Positions 25,272 to 33,280 of a stretch of 64,000 bases of DNA are shown piece by piece (the first letter of the stretch is position 1; every line of letters begins with the position of its first letter). This DNA is from an uncultured Bacteroidales bacterium (GTDB lineage: Bacteria; Bacteroidota; Bacteroidia; Bacteroidales; Muribaculaceae): NCBI GenBank assembly GCA_947573135.1, contig CANPDU010000001.1, forward strand, positions 124,001 to 188,000. Direction: 5' to 3'. The notes under the pieces were generated by a model, which was not told where the DNA came from, made no database searches, and saw only the letters and a list, made by a program, of their open reading frames with translations. The position numbers and the translations under genes were made by a program.

Positions 25272-26330
25272 TTATTTTGATTTTGGTTTCATGTAGCGGA
25301 TGAGGAGGATTTCGGTCGGGAAGTGGTCGGAGTAGCCGTTGAGATATGATCCCGACGCGAATGTGCGCCGCGGATAGCCCTGACGGTTGCCTTCGGTGTC
25401 CTTGAGAAAATCTTTGTTGAGCACATCGGCGCGGTAGAAGTGCCAGCGGTCTTCGGGAGCGTTGGCAATGTTGCCCGATATGATTATCTGGTCGAAGAGG
25501 TTCCACTGGCTCTTGTAGGCGAGAGTGCCGATGCCGGAGTCGAGTTTGCGCCAGAATGGGTTATAGAACTCATGGTCACCTACGCCGTCGGCGTCACGCT
25601 TGGCGCCGAGCACTTTGGCACACGATTTGTCCATGGGGTCGTCATTGAGGTCACCCATGATGATCACGCCGATGTTGGGATCGACGCGCCAAAGCGAGTC
25701 GGCGATCTGCTTCGACAGGGCCGCGGCAGCCTCACGGTTGGGCGACGATTGTTCCTGGCCGCCGAGACGCGAAGGCCAGTGGTTGACAATCACGGCGATG
25801 CGTTCGCCGCCGATGGTTCCGACGACACACATCTGGTCGCGTGTGCGGAAGGGTATGGTCGTGAGGCGGTGGTTGGTGACGCGCTCAAATTTGAACATTC
25901 GCGGATTATAGAGCAACCCGACATCGACGCCGCGCGCATCGGGCGAGTCGTGATGGACGATCTGAAGGTTCCACGGTTTCAGTTCGGGCTGTGCGACAAG
26001 ATCCTCAAGCACCGTGCGGTTTTCGATCTCGCTCACGCCGACAATGGCCGGACCCATAGGTGTGCCGGGCGTGGTGAACTGCGAGATGGCATATGCGAGA
26101 TTGTGGAGCTTGGCGTTGTATTTCCGCGAATCCCACTGTTTCTGTCCGCCGGGAGTGTATTCGAGGTCACGGTTTTCGGGATTGTTGGGTATGGTGTCAA
26201 ACAGGTTTTCAAGGTTATAGAAAGCGATACCGACCATCTGGCGGCGGCCTTCAGTATTGTTTTTCCGGGCTGTCGCAACAGAGAGAACGGCGATCAGCAC
26301 AATGGCAAAGGTAAAAAATCGTTTCATCAA
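25272..26330 (-). CDS. Exported endonuclease/exonuclease/phosphatase family protein
   Basis: The 352-residue product has a signal peptide (FFTFAIVLIAVLSVATA) and the EEP fold marks AFYNLENLFDT, GVSEIENRTVLEDL (the metal-binding Glu), VNHWPSRLGG, IIMGDLNDDP and a terminal GYSDHFPTEI with the catalytic Asp-His. EEP enzymes cleave phosphodiesters in DNA, RNA, phospholipids or inositides. With a signal peptide this one acts outside the cytoplasm, so nucleic acid or phospholipid scavenging are the likely options. Confidence 0.9.
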   Translation of the reverse strand: MMKRFFTFAIVLIAVLSVATARKNNTEGRRQMVGIAFYNLENLFDTIPNNPENRDLEYTPGGQKQWDSRKYNAKLHNLAYAISQFTTPGTPMGPAIVGVSEIENRTVLEDLVAQPELKPWNLQIVHHDSPDARGVDVGLLYNPRMFKFERVTNHRLTTIPFRTRDQMCVVGTIGGERIAVIVNHWPSRLGGQEQSSPNREAAAALSKQIADSLWRVDPNIGVIIMGDLNDDPMDKSCAKVLGAKRDADGVGDHEFYNPFWRKLDSGIGTLAYKSQWNLFDQIIISGNIANAPEDRWHFYRADVLNKDFLKDTEGNRQGYPRRTFASGSYLNGYSDHFPTEILLIRYMKPKSK

Positions 26331-26405
26331 TCTACGGCTTGGTTTTGAGACCGTAAAGATAAAAATTTTTTATTTCAACAGCAAAAAAAATTTACAGGCC
26401 TAAAT

Positions 26406-26450
26406 CAGACAGGTCTGACTTGTCCGACCCGTCCGCCTTGCCCGACTTGC
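26406..26450. repeat. Five 9-bp tandem units (CCGACTTGT type)
   Basis: Units are CAGACAGGT, CTGACTTGT, CCGACCCGT, CCGCCTTGC and CCGACTTGC, immediately past the stop of the DUF1573 gene. Same family as the array at 12194. Confidence 0.8.
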
Positions 26451-26455
26451 CGGCC

Positions 26456-27523
26456 TCAAAAGATTTCGCCGACGGCGCGGATGGTGCGGACCGGGTCGGC
26501 CGGGTCGTTGGTGATGACTGATATGCGGGCGTTGAGTATATCGCCGCTGATCGCCGACGGATCGGCTGTGACAGTGATCACGGCCGATTTGCCGGGCTTG
26601 ACGGTCGTGCGGCCGATCGTGACACCGACGCCTCGGTCGACAGTATAGACGCGGCGCACTTCGAGCGGCGAGCGCCCGTCGTTAGTGAGGGTCACTTCGC
26701 GGCTGACACGGCCGCCCGAGCGGTCGATGCGCCCGAAATCCACAGCTCCGGCCGACAGCGAGGCTGCTGGAGCATCGGCGCGGTCGTCGTCGCTGAGCGA
26801 ACTGAAATCTTCCTGTATTATAGCGGTGAAAGGCACGGTAAACTCACGGCTGCCATCGGATACACGCAGCGAGTCTTCGAGCAGTCCCCACTCCTCGGTC
26901 TCGCCTGTACGCAGAAAGCAGATCATGGTCAGCTGCTCACCGGGCCCGACGGTCTTAGGCTCGAAACTGACGTCGACATAGCGCGGCTTGGCCATGACTC
27001 GCGGAGTGATGCTGTCGGCGCTGCGATTGTAGGCCTCGGAGTAGACGGTCTTGAGATGAGGACGGTCGACGCGGCCGAACATCACGGCTCCGTCGCGGAA
27101 CTTCAGCGCGCCCTTGTCGACGGGATAGCGGCCGGCGACGCTCGTCTGCGCTCCGATCACCACGCCTCGGATCGTCAGCCGGGTCTTAGGCGCGTTGGAG
27201 GCCGTGGTCTCGACGCTGACCGTCTTGCGGAAGCGGCCGGGACGTCCCTCGGGATTGTAGGCGACGGTGATCGAGGCGGTGTCGCCCGGAGCGACGGCCT
27301 CAGACGGATAAAGCGGACGCGTGCAGCCGCACGACGCACGGGCAGCGATGACGGTCACCGGCGTGTCGCCGGTGTTGACAAAACGGAAGTCACAGCTGAC
27401 GGCGCCATGGTCTTCGTCGAAGGCTCCGAAATTGTGGTCGACGCCGAGCCATGTTATTTCAGATTCTGCCGAGGCGGCAAACGAGACACATGCAGCGCAT
27501 GCCAGACTCAATATCTTTTTCAT
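26456..27523 (-). CDS. DUF1573 domain exported protein
   Basis: This 355-residue protein has a signal peptide (LSLACAACVSFAASA) and two or three Ig-like beta domains. The first contains the DUF1573 signature (FRFVNTGDTPVTVIAARASCGCTRP, then YNPEGRPGRFRKTVSV). A second such domain near the C terminus has VTLTNDGRSPLEVRRVY and ISVITNDPADPVRTI. These ASH/MSP-like domains usually mediate protein contacts in the periplasm. No enzymatic motif is seen. It lies between the channel and EEP genes on the same strand. Confidence 0.88.
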   Translation of the reverse strand: MKKILSLACAACVSFAASAESEITWLGVDHNFGAFDEDHGAVSCDFRFVNTGDTPVTVIAARASCGCTRPLYPSEAVAPGDTASITVAYNPEGRPGRFRKTVSVETTASNAPKTRLTIRGVVIGAQTSVAGRYPVDKGALKFRDGAVMFGRVDRPHLKTVYSEAYNRSADSITPRVMAKPRYVDVSFEPKTVGPGEQLTMICFLRTGETEEWGLLEDSLRVSDGSREFTVPFTAIIQEDFSSLSDDDRADAPAASLSAGAVDFGRIDRSGGRVSREVTLTNDGRSPLEVRRVYTVDRGVGVTIGRTTVKPGKSAVITVTADPSAISGDILNARISVITNDPADPVRTIRAVGEIF

Positions 27524-27601
27524 CTTCTACTTATATATATATGAGCTTGTATATATGAGCTTGTTTAATATGTGCAAAGATACGCATTTTTCACATTCCG
27601 G

Positions 27602-28303
27602 TCACGCACGGCCGATTTCTTCGCGTTCTCGCCGGCGCCGCTGCAGATATTTGGTGACGATGTCGCCGAGATAGACCGTGAAAAGCGGAAACATTATCAC
27701 ACCCATGCCCGAAAGTACGGCGGCGAGTATCTTGCCGGCCACTGTGACCGGATTGACGGGAGCGCCGATGGTCGTGGCTTCGAGACTGCACCACCACAGC
27801 GACGACCAGTAGTCGGTGATGTCGGGATTGACGGGCTGCTCCTGCTCGAAGAAGATCAGCGAGGCGAAGTAGACCATCAGAAACACTATGCTGACATATG
27901 ACCAGAAGATGCCGACAATCTTCGACGTCGACACGTAGCTGATAACCAGCGCCATGGCATAGGCCGCCCGGACCAGGGGAATGAAGCGCACGAAATAGAT
28001 CTGCTGCTCGTCGAGCTGCACGTGACAGTAGGTGATGATGTTGAGATAGGGTATCGAGACGAGCAGAAAGAATATATTGTGCCAGAAAAAACGGCGTCTG
28101 TTGTCGGAGAGCGCCATCTGGGCGAAAAATTCGATGATGAAGATAATACACACCCATAGCTGGAAACGCATGTAGACCGGGTTGGTCAGAAACGGTTTCT
28201 GAAGAAAGGTATCTATCGAAATAAACAGTATCAGAGCCACCGACAGACCGAGAACGATCCACCGCAACATGTTGCTGATATCACGCTTGACATTTTTTTT
28301 CAT
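27602..28303 (-). CDS. Ion channel of the voltage-gated potassium channel superfamily
   Basis: The 233-residue protein has four or five hydrophobic helices, a voltage-sensor-like segment (YFVRFIPLVRAAYAMALV), a pore helix SLWWCSLEATTIG and a final TM helix, followed by a basic tail (YLQRRRREREE). The topology fits a six-helix or shortened K-channel subunit. The filter is unusual: where TVGYGD is expected it reads TIGAPV, so potassium selectivity is doubtful and a different permeant ion is possible. It is divergent from the right phage-derived operon, whose promoter lies 88 bp upstream of its start. Confidence 0.8.
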   Translation of the reverse strand: MKKNVKRDISNMLRWIVLGLSVALILFISIDTFLQKPFLTNPVYMRFQLWVCIIFIIEFFAQMALSDNRRRFFWHNIFFLLVSIPYLNIITYCHVQLDEQQIYFVRFIPLVRAAYAMALVISYVSTSKIVGIFWSYVSIVFLMVYFASLIFFEQEQPVNPDITDYWSSLWWCSLEATTIGAPVNPVTVAGKILAAVLSGMGVIMFPLFTVYLGDIVTKYLQRRRREREEIGRA

Positions 28304-28390
28304 TTTCGACGCACTTTTTTATCGTTGTTGAAACGCTGCATAACTAACACACCGTCACACGATAATGTTCGCTCCGGCGGCTTTTTCGAT

Positions 28391-28455
28391 GTGTTAAATC
28401 GGACAAACGTCCTATTTTGCTAAAAATCATGAAGAATTGCATTATAACTTTGCAG
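28391..28455 (+). promoter_or_regulatory. Promoter/operator of the right phage-derived operon
   Basis: The element is GTGTTAAATC, dyad TCGGACAAACGTCCTA (5 of 6 arm pairs), ATTTTGCT, a 23-nt spacer and -7 box TAACTTTG (28445-28452). By eye, 28 of the first 31 bases equal the left module, and the 11 bases TAACTTTGCAG are identical. Confidence 0.75.
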
Positions 28456-28519
28456 ATGTAAATCAAACCTAATTAAAATCACTTTTGACAACCCAATTAT
28501 TAACCTCAACATTTTTATT

Positions 28520-28804
28520 ATGGAAACTTCTGAAACCATCAGCAACACCGAAGAACTTCAGCCGGAAACCACGGCCGAAAACAATGCCGGCGCCGGTCAG
28601 GACACTGCCGGACTGGAACGCCTTCTCGAAGAGGCCGAGCAGCGCGGATATCTCCGCGGTCGCAACGAGCGCATCGAGCAGGAGGTGATGAACCCTCTGG
28701 CCGCCACAGCTCCGGCCGATGACAGCGGCGACGGCGACGACGACGAAACCTGCCCGAGCTTCCTCGCCCATCTCCGCCCCGGCTTCTGGGACTCAGTCAA
28801 ATAA
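28520..28804 (+). CDS. Small acidic protein, possible scaffold, phage-derived operon
   Basis: The 94-residue product is very acidic, with a Glu/Thr-rich N terminus, a central amphipathic helix (LERLLEEAEQRGYLRGRNERIEQ) and a poly-Asp segment before FLAHLRPGFWDSVK. A short helical acidic protein placed directly before the capsid gene is the usual position of a scaffolding or head-assembly factor. No homologue is recognised, so the role is inferred from order. The ATG lies about 65 nt after the phage-type promoter. Confidence 0.65.
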   Translation: METSETISNTEELQPETTAENNAGAGQDTAGLERLLEEAEQRGYLRGRNERIEQEVMNPLAATAPADDSGDGDDDETCPSFLAHLRPGFWDSVK

Positions 28805-28882
28805 AAATGCGTCGGAGACGCAAAACAATTCAGAAACAACTCACAAATCAATCATTAACTCACTAAAAAATTTATTTACATT

Positions 28883-30163
28883 ATGTCTACACAAATTCTC
28901 AACGGCGAAAATTCAGGTCGCCACATCGTCGACGGTCCGCTTACCGTCGCAGTCAGCAACGAAGCCGCTCCCGGCCTTATCCGCAACGCAATCGACCAGC
29001 GCATAGTCAAAGTGCGCCCGATGTCGACGCCCATCGATCAGCTCTCACGCTGCGCCGGCGCAAGACCGGCCCGGTCGATGACCGTAGAGTACTACTCGGT
29101 CGATCCCAAGAAAACACAGTCGAAGGTCGAGGCCGACGTGGCCGCAGGCATCGGCAAACGCCGCTCCGACGGCATCTATACCCACAACATCATGACCGAA
29201 GACGACAACCTCTTCGAACCCTCCGAGACTCTCATGCTGCCGACGGTCATGGTCCACAAGACAGCCCGTTCGGCAGGCGAGCCGCTTGTAGTCTACGTCA
29301 CGGCGCGCAATGCCGACACCGGCCTCGAAGTCATTGCCGTCAACGCCGACATCGCCGAGACCGGCAAGCCTGCCATACCGGCCATCGCCAAAGGTTCGCC
29401 TGTCGTAAGGATGGGACGCGCTGCCAGCGAACTCGACGTGCAGACGCCTCAGTTCCAGGCGCTCCCTACCAAGACAGACAATAATTGTCAGATATTCAAA
29501 ATGCAGGTCGAGGAAAGCACGTTCCACAAGATAGCCAACAAGGAAGTGGGCTGGACCTTCTCCGACCAGGAAGAGGCGGCAATCATCGACATGCGCCTCG
29601 GCATGGAGAAAAACTTTCTCTTCGGAGCAAAGTCGAAGATCATCGACCCCAACAAGCACGAAGAGATATATCTCACCGGCGGCATCTGGCAGCAGGCCGG
29701 ACGCGAGATCGACGTGACGCTCGACGACTTCACCGAGAAAACTCTGATCGATATCGCCCAGGCGGCCTTCACCGGCAACTGCGGCTCAAAACGCAAGATA
29801 CTGCTCTGCGGCTCCGAACTTATGAGTATCATCTCGAAGATCGACTGCCAGCGCATACGCCGCGCCTCTGACTCGACCGTCATCTGGGGGCTTGAGTTCA
29901 GCCAGATCGTCACCAACTTCGGCAACATCTTCGTCGTCCACTCGGAGATCTTCGACCAGTGCGGCCACGCCTGCGACGCCATGGTCATCGATCCCGACTA
30001 TCTGACAAAGTATGTCCACATACCGTTCCACACCGAGAAACTCGACCTGCGCCGATCCGGCACACGCAACACCTCGGCCGTGGTGATCACCGAGGCTTCG
30101 TGTGTCGTGCTCCGCTATCCCGACGCCCACCTGCGTGTCAACGGTGTTAAAGTCGCCGACTGA
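28883..30163 (+). CDS. Major capsid protein (SU10/DUF5309-like, HK97 fold)
   Basis: This 426-residue protein has the layout of SU10-type major capsid proteins: an N-terminal stretch RNAIDQRIVKVRPMSTPIDQ, a mid region with WTFSDQEEAAIIDMRLGMEKNFLFG, the family-like KILLCGSELMSIISKID, a FGNIFVVHSEIFDQCGH block, and a final MVIDPDYLTKYVHIPFH followed by a tail-strand region VVITEASCVVLRYPDAHLRV. It would form the icosahedral or prolate shell. There is no protease gene and no long delta domain. It is intact and lies between the acidic protein and a putative connector. Confidence 0.82.
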   Translation: MSTQILNGENSGRHIVDGPLTVAVSNEAAPGLIRNAIDQRIVKVRPMSTPIDQLSRCAGARPARSMTVEYYSVDPKKTQSKVEADVAAGIGKRRSDGIYTHNIMTEDDNLFEPSETLMLPTVMVHKTARSAGEPLVVYVTARNADTGLEVIAVNADIAETGKPAIPAIAKGSPVVRMGRAASELDVQTPQFQALPTKTDNNCQIFKMQVEESTFHKIANKEVGWTFSDQEEAAIIDMRLGMEKNFLFGAKSKIIDPNKHEEIYLTGGIWQQAGREIDVTLDDFTEKTLIDIAQAAFTGNCGSKRKILLCGSELMSIISKIDCQRIRRASDSTVIWGLEFSQIVTNFGNIFVVHSEIFDQCGHACDAMVIDPDYLTKYVHIPFHTEKLDLRRSGTRNTSAVVITEASCVVLRYPDAHLRVNGVKVAD

Positions 30164-30165
30164 CC

Positions 30166-30744
30166 ATGATCACCGAATACTCTCATCTTCAGATGCTCCA
30201 GACCTGGCGCCGGTGCGCCGGGCTGGAGTCTTCGGCGAGCGACTGCTCGGTCGGGCGCTTTGACGGCACCGATGTCGACCCCCGGCTGTCGGCGATGATG
30301 CGGCAGTGGTATCTCGGACTTCTCGACAGCGGCGATCCCTGCCTCACCGGACCGCCGGCCGACGCCACTGATCTCGTATCTCCGGTCATGACCGACGACA
30401 GCGACAGGCAGGCCGTGATTGCGGCCGATCCTTCGGTCAGGCGCCTCACTGCCGTCAGGCTCTCGGGCTGGAAACGCCCGGCCGTGATCGCCGATGCCGA
30501 CAGCATCAGAGCCACACTGGCGCTGCAGCACAACCGGTTCTCGCGTGCAGGCACGACGTCGCCGCTGGCGTGGCGCAACGCCGACGGAACGGTATGCGTC
30601 TGCCCGGCCGACAAAGATTCGACCGTGACCGCCGCCACGGCGTTTGTCGACACCGGCAGCGAAATCTACCGCCTCGACGAGCGGGCACTCGCGACCATTC
30701 CTATTTATATCAGCAACCATCAGACAACAAGCATACTCCTATGA
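30166..30744 (+). CDS. Putative head-completion/connector protein, phage-derived operon
   Basis: The 192-residue protein starts 2 nt after the capsid stop and overlaps the portal ATG (ATGA), so it is translated with both. It has no signal peptide or membrane helix. The N-terminal helix (YSHLQMLQTWRRCAGLE) and a mixed alpha/beta body are seen, but no family motif was recognised. Position between capsid and portal suggests a head-tail adaptor or neck protein; this is inference only. Confidence 0.65.
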   Translation: MITEYSHLQMLQTWRRCAGLESSASDCSVGRFDGTDVDPRLSAMMRQWYLGLLDSGDPCLTGPPADATDLVSPVMTDDSDRQAVIAADPSVRRLTAVRLSGWKRPAVIADADSIRATLALQHNRFSRAGTTSPLAWRNADGTVCVCPADKDSTVTAATAFVDTGSEIYRLDERALATIPIYISNHQTTSILL

Positions 30745-32168
30745 TGACCCCCGACACCAACCTCCAAGTGCTCACCGCCGCACGCGACGCGTGGCTCGCA
30801 GCCTCTTCGTTCCGTCAGCGGCGCGACCGCTACAAACGCTACACCTACGGCGATCAGTGGAGCGATCCGGCCGTCGACCACCGCGGGCACCCGGTAGCCG
30901 AAGCCGAACTGCTCAGCCGCGACGGCCGGAAGCCGCTGACCAACAATCTGATCCGCCAGATCGTTAAAATCGTGATCGGTCGCTACCGCACGGCCAGCCG
31001 CGACGACGGACGCTACTCTGACGACAGCCGCGCGTTTGTGAGCGACAACCAGCTGCTCGAACTCGACTGCCGCATGCTCGAGGAATTCCTGATCTCGGGC
31101 TGCGCCGTGCAGCGCGTCAGCCGCGAGACCCGCCGCGGCCGCAACAGGCTGTGGATCGACAATGTCGACCCGCGCGCATTTTTTGTCAACGCCTACCGCG
31201 ATCCGCGCGGCAACGATATCGAACTCATCGGCATGCTCCACGATCTGCCGTTTCCCGAAATCGTGAGCCGTTTCGGCCGTGGCAGCCGTCAGCGCGCCGC
31301 AGCTTTGGCCCGGTCCTACGCCGTGACGTCGGCCGACCTTGCCTTTGCCTCGCCGCGGATGCTCGGCGAGCCTGACGGCGATACTTCCGACTTCTTCAAT
31401 GCTCCGGCCGGACGATGCCGTGCGATAGAGGTCTGGACTCTCGACTGCCGCAACACCATAGTCTGTCACGACCGCCGCGACGCCCGGGCATTCAAGGTCG
31501 GCAACTCGGCGGCCGCCAGAGCCTCGATCAGAGACACCAACGACCGCCGCAGACTCAAGGGCGAGCTGGCCGTCGACTCGCGGCAGTCGCTCGACTTCGT
31601 ATGGCACTGCCGCTGGTTTGCTCCCGACGGCTCGCTGCTCGCGTCCTACGACTCGCCCTTCGCCCACGGCTCACATCCCTTTGCCGTAAAACTCTATCCT
31701 CTGACCGACGGCGAGATCCACTCCTTTGTAGAGGATGTCATCGACCAGCAGCGGTCGATCAACCGCATGATCGTGATGATCGACCATATCATCGGATCGT
31801 CGGCCAAAGGCGTGCTGCTCTTTCCCGTCGAACAGAAACTGCCCGACTACTCCTGGGAAGACATCTCCGACGCCTGGGCCAGATCCAACTCCATCATCCC
31901 TGTCACAGGTCGCAGCGCCAACATGCCTCATCAGGTGGTCAGTTCGGGCGCCGACTGCGGCGCATATCAGCTGCTCGCCCTCCAGATGAAGCTCTTCGAC
32001 AACATTTCGGGCATCGGCGACGTCGTGGCCGGACGCAATGTCTCGCCTTCGACCGGCAACGCCGTCTACGAAAACCAGTTGCGCAACTCCATCATCGGCC
32101 TGACCGACCTGCTCGACTCATTTGCTGCCTTCAAACGAGAACGTGATAAAAAGGCAGAAAAATTATAA
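30741..32168 (+). CDS. Phage portal protein
   Basis: The 475-residue product resembles portal proteins: an N-terminal helical stem with RRDRYKRYTYGDQW, then KPLTNNLIRQIVKIVIGRYR (the entry into the portal core), then a wing region with IDNVDPRAFFVNAYRDPRGNDIELIG. Late marks are HSFVEDVIDQQRSINRMIVMIDHIIGSS and a C-terminal helix region (LLALQMKLFDNISGIGDVVAGRN). Portals form the dodecameric vertex through which terminase drives DNA. I use ATG 30741, which overlaps the upstream stop; the ORF track start (30570) lies inside the connector gene. It is intact and matches the terminase encoded 9.4 kb away. Confidence 0.85.
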   Translation: MMTPDTNLQVLTAARDAWLAASSFRQRRDRYKRYTYGDQWSDPAVDHRGHPVAEAELLSRDGRKPLTNNLIRQIVKIVIGRYRTASRDDGRYSDDSRAFVSDNQLLELDCRMLEEFLISGCAVQRVSRETRRGRNRLWIDNVDPRAFFVNAYRDPRGNDIELIGMLHDLPFPEIVSRFGRGSRQRAAALARSYAVTSADLAFASPRMLGEPDGDTSDFFNAPAGRCRAIEVWTLDCRNTIVCHDRRDARAFKVGNSAAARASIRDTNDRRRLKGELAVDSRQSLDFVWHCRWFAPDGSLLASYDSPFAHGSHPFAVKLYPLTDGEIHSFVEDVIDQQRSINRMIVMIDHIIGSSAKGVLLFPVEQKLPDYSWEDISDAWARSNSIIPVTGRSANMPHQVVSSGADCGAYQLLALQMKLFDNISGIGDVVAGRNVSPSTGNAVYENQLRNSIIGLTDLLDSFAAFKRERDKKAEKL

Positions 32169-32195
32169 TCACACAATTTTTATTTGCTTTATATC

Positions 32196-32226
32196 TTGCT
32201 TTATTGAAATTATTGTTATAAATTTG
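32196..32226 (+). promoter_or_regulatory. Promoter of the duplicated-domain gene
   Basis: TTG-N20-TAAATTTG, 27 nt before the ATG at 32254. It lacks the TCGGAC dyad of the two phage-type promoters. Confidence 0.55.
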
Positions 32227-32253
32227 CACGCAATCTAACCATAACTCACGACT

Positions 32254-32682
32254 ATGAACCGTAAAACTCTAATCCAGCTACGCGACGAAGACTTCACAGA
32301 ATGTCTGCGTTCGACAATCCTGCGGCACCAGCGCGAACGCCGCGACACAGCCGCGGCCGCCATCATCTCGGAGGCTCTCGCCTCGCGTCCGCGCCGCTAC
32401 TATCTCTCCTACTCGACCGTCTCGACCCAACTGTCGCGTCTGCGCGGCAAAGGCCACCTCAAGACGGCCGCCAACCGCAAAAGCACCCTTGCGCGCAGCC
32501 AGTGGGCCGACATCAGCTCGGCCGTCGACCGCTATCTCTGCCGCAACAAACGCGCCACGATCGGCGAAGCCATCACCCACGTCGTCAACTTCGAGCGGCC
32601 CAAGCGCTTCTACATCTCCGACAAGCGCGCCCGCGAACTCTTCCGCTGCGTCAGCCGCCGCACCTACAGCCTCGTCGGCTGA
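32254..32682 (+). CDS. Small basic protein with an internally duplicated domain
   Basis: The 142-residue protein is strongly basic. Two 49-residue halves align without gaps: the first contains RPRRYYLSYSTVSTQLSRL and the second RPKRFYISDKRARELFRCV, each preceded by a helix with an Arg-rich turn (RERRDT and RNKRAT). A tandem winged-helix or helix-turn-helix arrangement that binds DNA is a reasonable guess. In phage terms it could serve as a terminase small subunit or a regulator, but no family was recognised. It follows the portal gene after 85 bp, with its own promoter. Confidence 0.7.
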   Translation: MNRKTLIQLRDEDFTECLRSTILRHQRERRDTAAAAIISEALASRPRRYYLSYSTVSTQLSRLRGKGHLKTAANRKSTLARSQWADISSAVDRYLCRNKRATIGEAITHVVNFERPKRFYISDKRARELFRCVSRRTYSLVG

Positions 32683-32752
32683 CCGCATCTCTGACCCCGA
32701 TTCACCCCCTTGTCATTCACTTATTCAATTCATCTCTGACCGTTCACTTGCA

Positions 32753-33190
32753 ATGAAAATCTCAATTTCAATCACCTCTGTCATCGACGACATCTGTGCC
32801 GACTCTGCCATCAGAGCCATCTTTAACCGCCGCGACACCGTTCCGCCGCTGCTCACCGGCGACCACTGCGAGGCCCTGGGCCGGGTAGTGGTCACGGCCG
32901 CGGCCATGACTGCCGGACGGCTCGCCGCGCGCCTGACGAAATTCGCCGTCAGTGAAGCCGACGGCACCATCGGCTTTGAGGTCGCCGACACCACGCGCGT
33001 CCGTCCCGAAGCGCTGCGCCACTACCTTGAGACCGCGGTGAAATTCGCCGCGATGTATCTCGTCGCAGTCCCGGCCGGCGACACCGCCGCGGCCGACAAC
33101 TACCTCCGCTGCCACAACCTCACCCTCGACAGCGCCGCCACAGCCCTCGACTCCCGCCCCGCCCTCACCCTCCGCCCCCACTACTGCTGA
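32753..33190 (+). CDS. Hypothetical protein downstream of the phage-derived operon
   Basis: The 145-residue protein is Ala-rich, with no signal peptide: a helical N-terminal part (ITSVIDDICADSAIRAIFNRR), a central segment FAVSEADGTIGFEVAD, and a helix EALRHYLETAVKFAAMYLVAVPAG. The ORF track start (32489) lies in the preceding gene's frame shadow; ATG 32753 is the first plausible start. Base composition matches the other phage-derived genes, which supports grouping it with them. Function unknown. Confidence 0.6.
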   Translation: MKISISITSVIDDICADSAIRAIFNRRDTVPPLLTGDHCEALGRVVVTAAAMTAGRLAARLTKFAVSEADGTIGFEVADTTRVRPEALRHYLETAVKFAAMYLVAVPAGDTAAADNYLRCHNLTLDSAATALDSRPALTLRPHYC

Positions 33191-33222
33191 AGCCCATCCC
33201 CCGAAAAAATCAGCAAAAATAA

Positions 33223-33253
33223 TTGTCTGATCATATGATTGTCGCTATCTTTG
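33223..33253 (+). promoter_or_regulatory. Promoter of the four-helix-bundle gene
   Basis: TTG-N20-TATCTTTG, with a palindrome ATCATATGAT inside the spacer. The transcript would start after the TTG used in the ORF track (33239), which moves the gene start to 33281. Confidence 0.6.
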
Positions 33254-33280
33254 CTTAACAATACTAATACCGATTATGAG

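Noticed and set aside
19458-33190. Complete prophage
   Set aside because: No integrase, attachment sites, replication, lysis or tail genes, and four ordinary chromosomal genes interrupt it.
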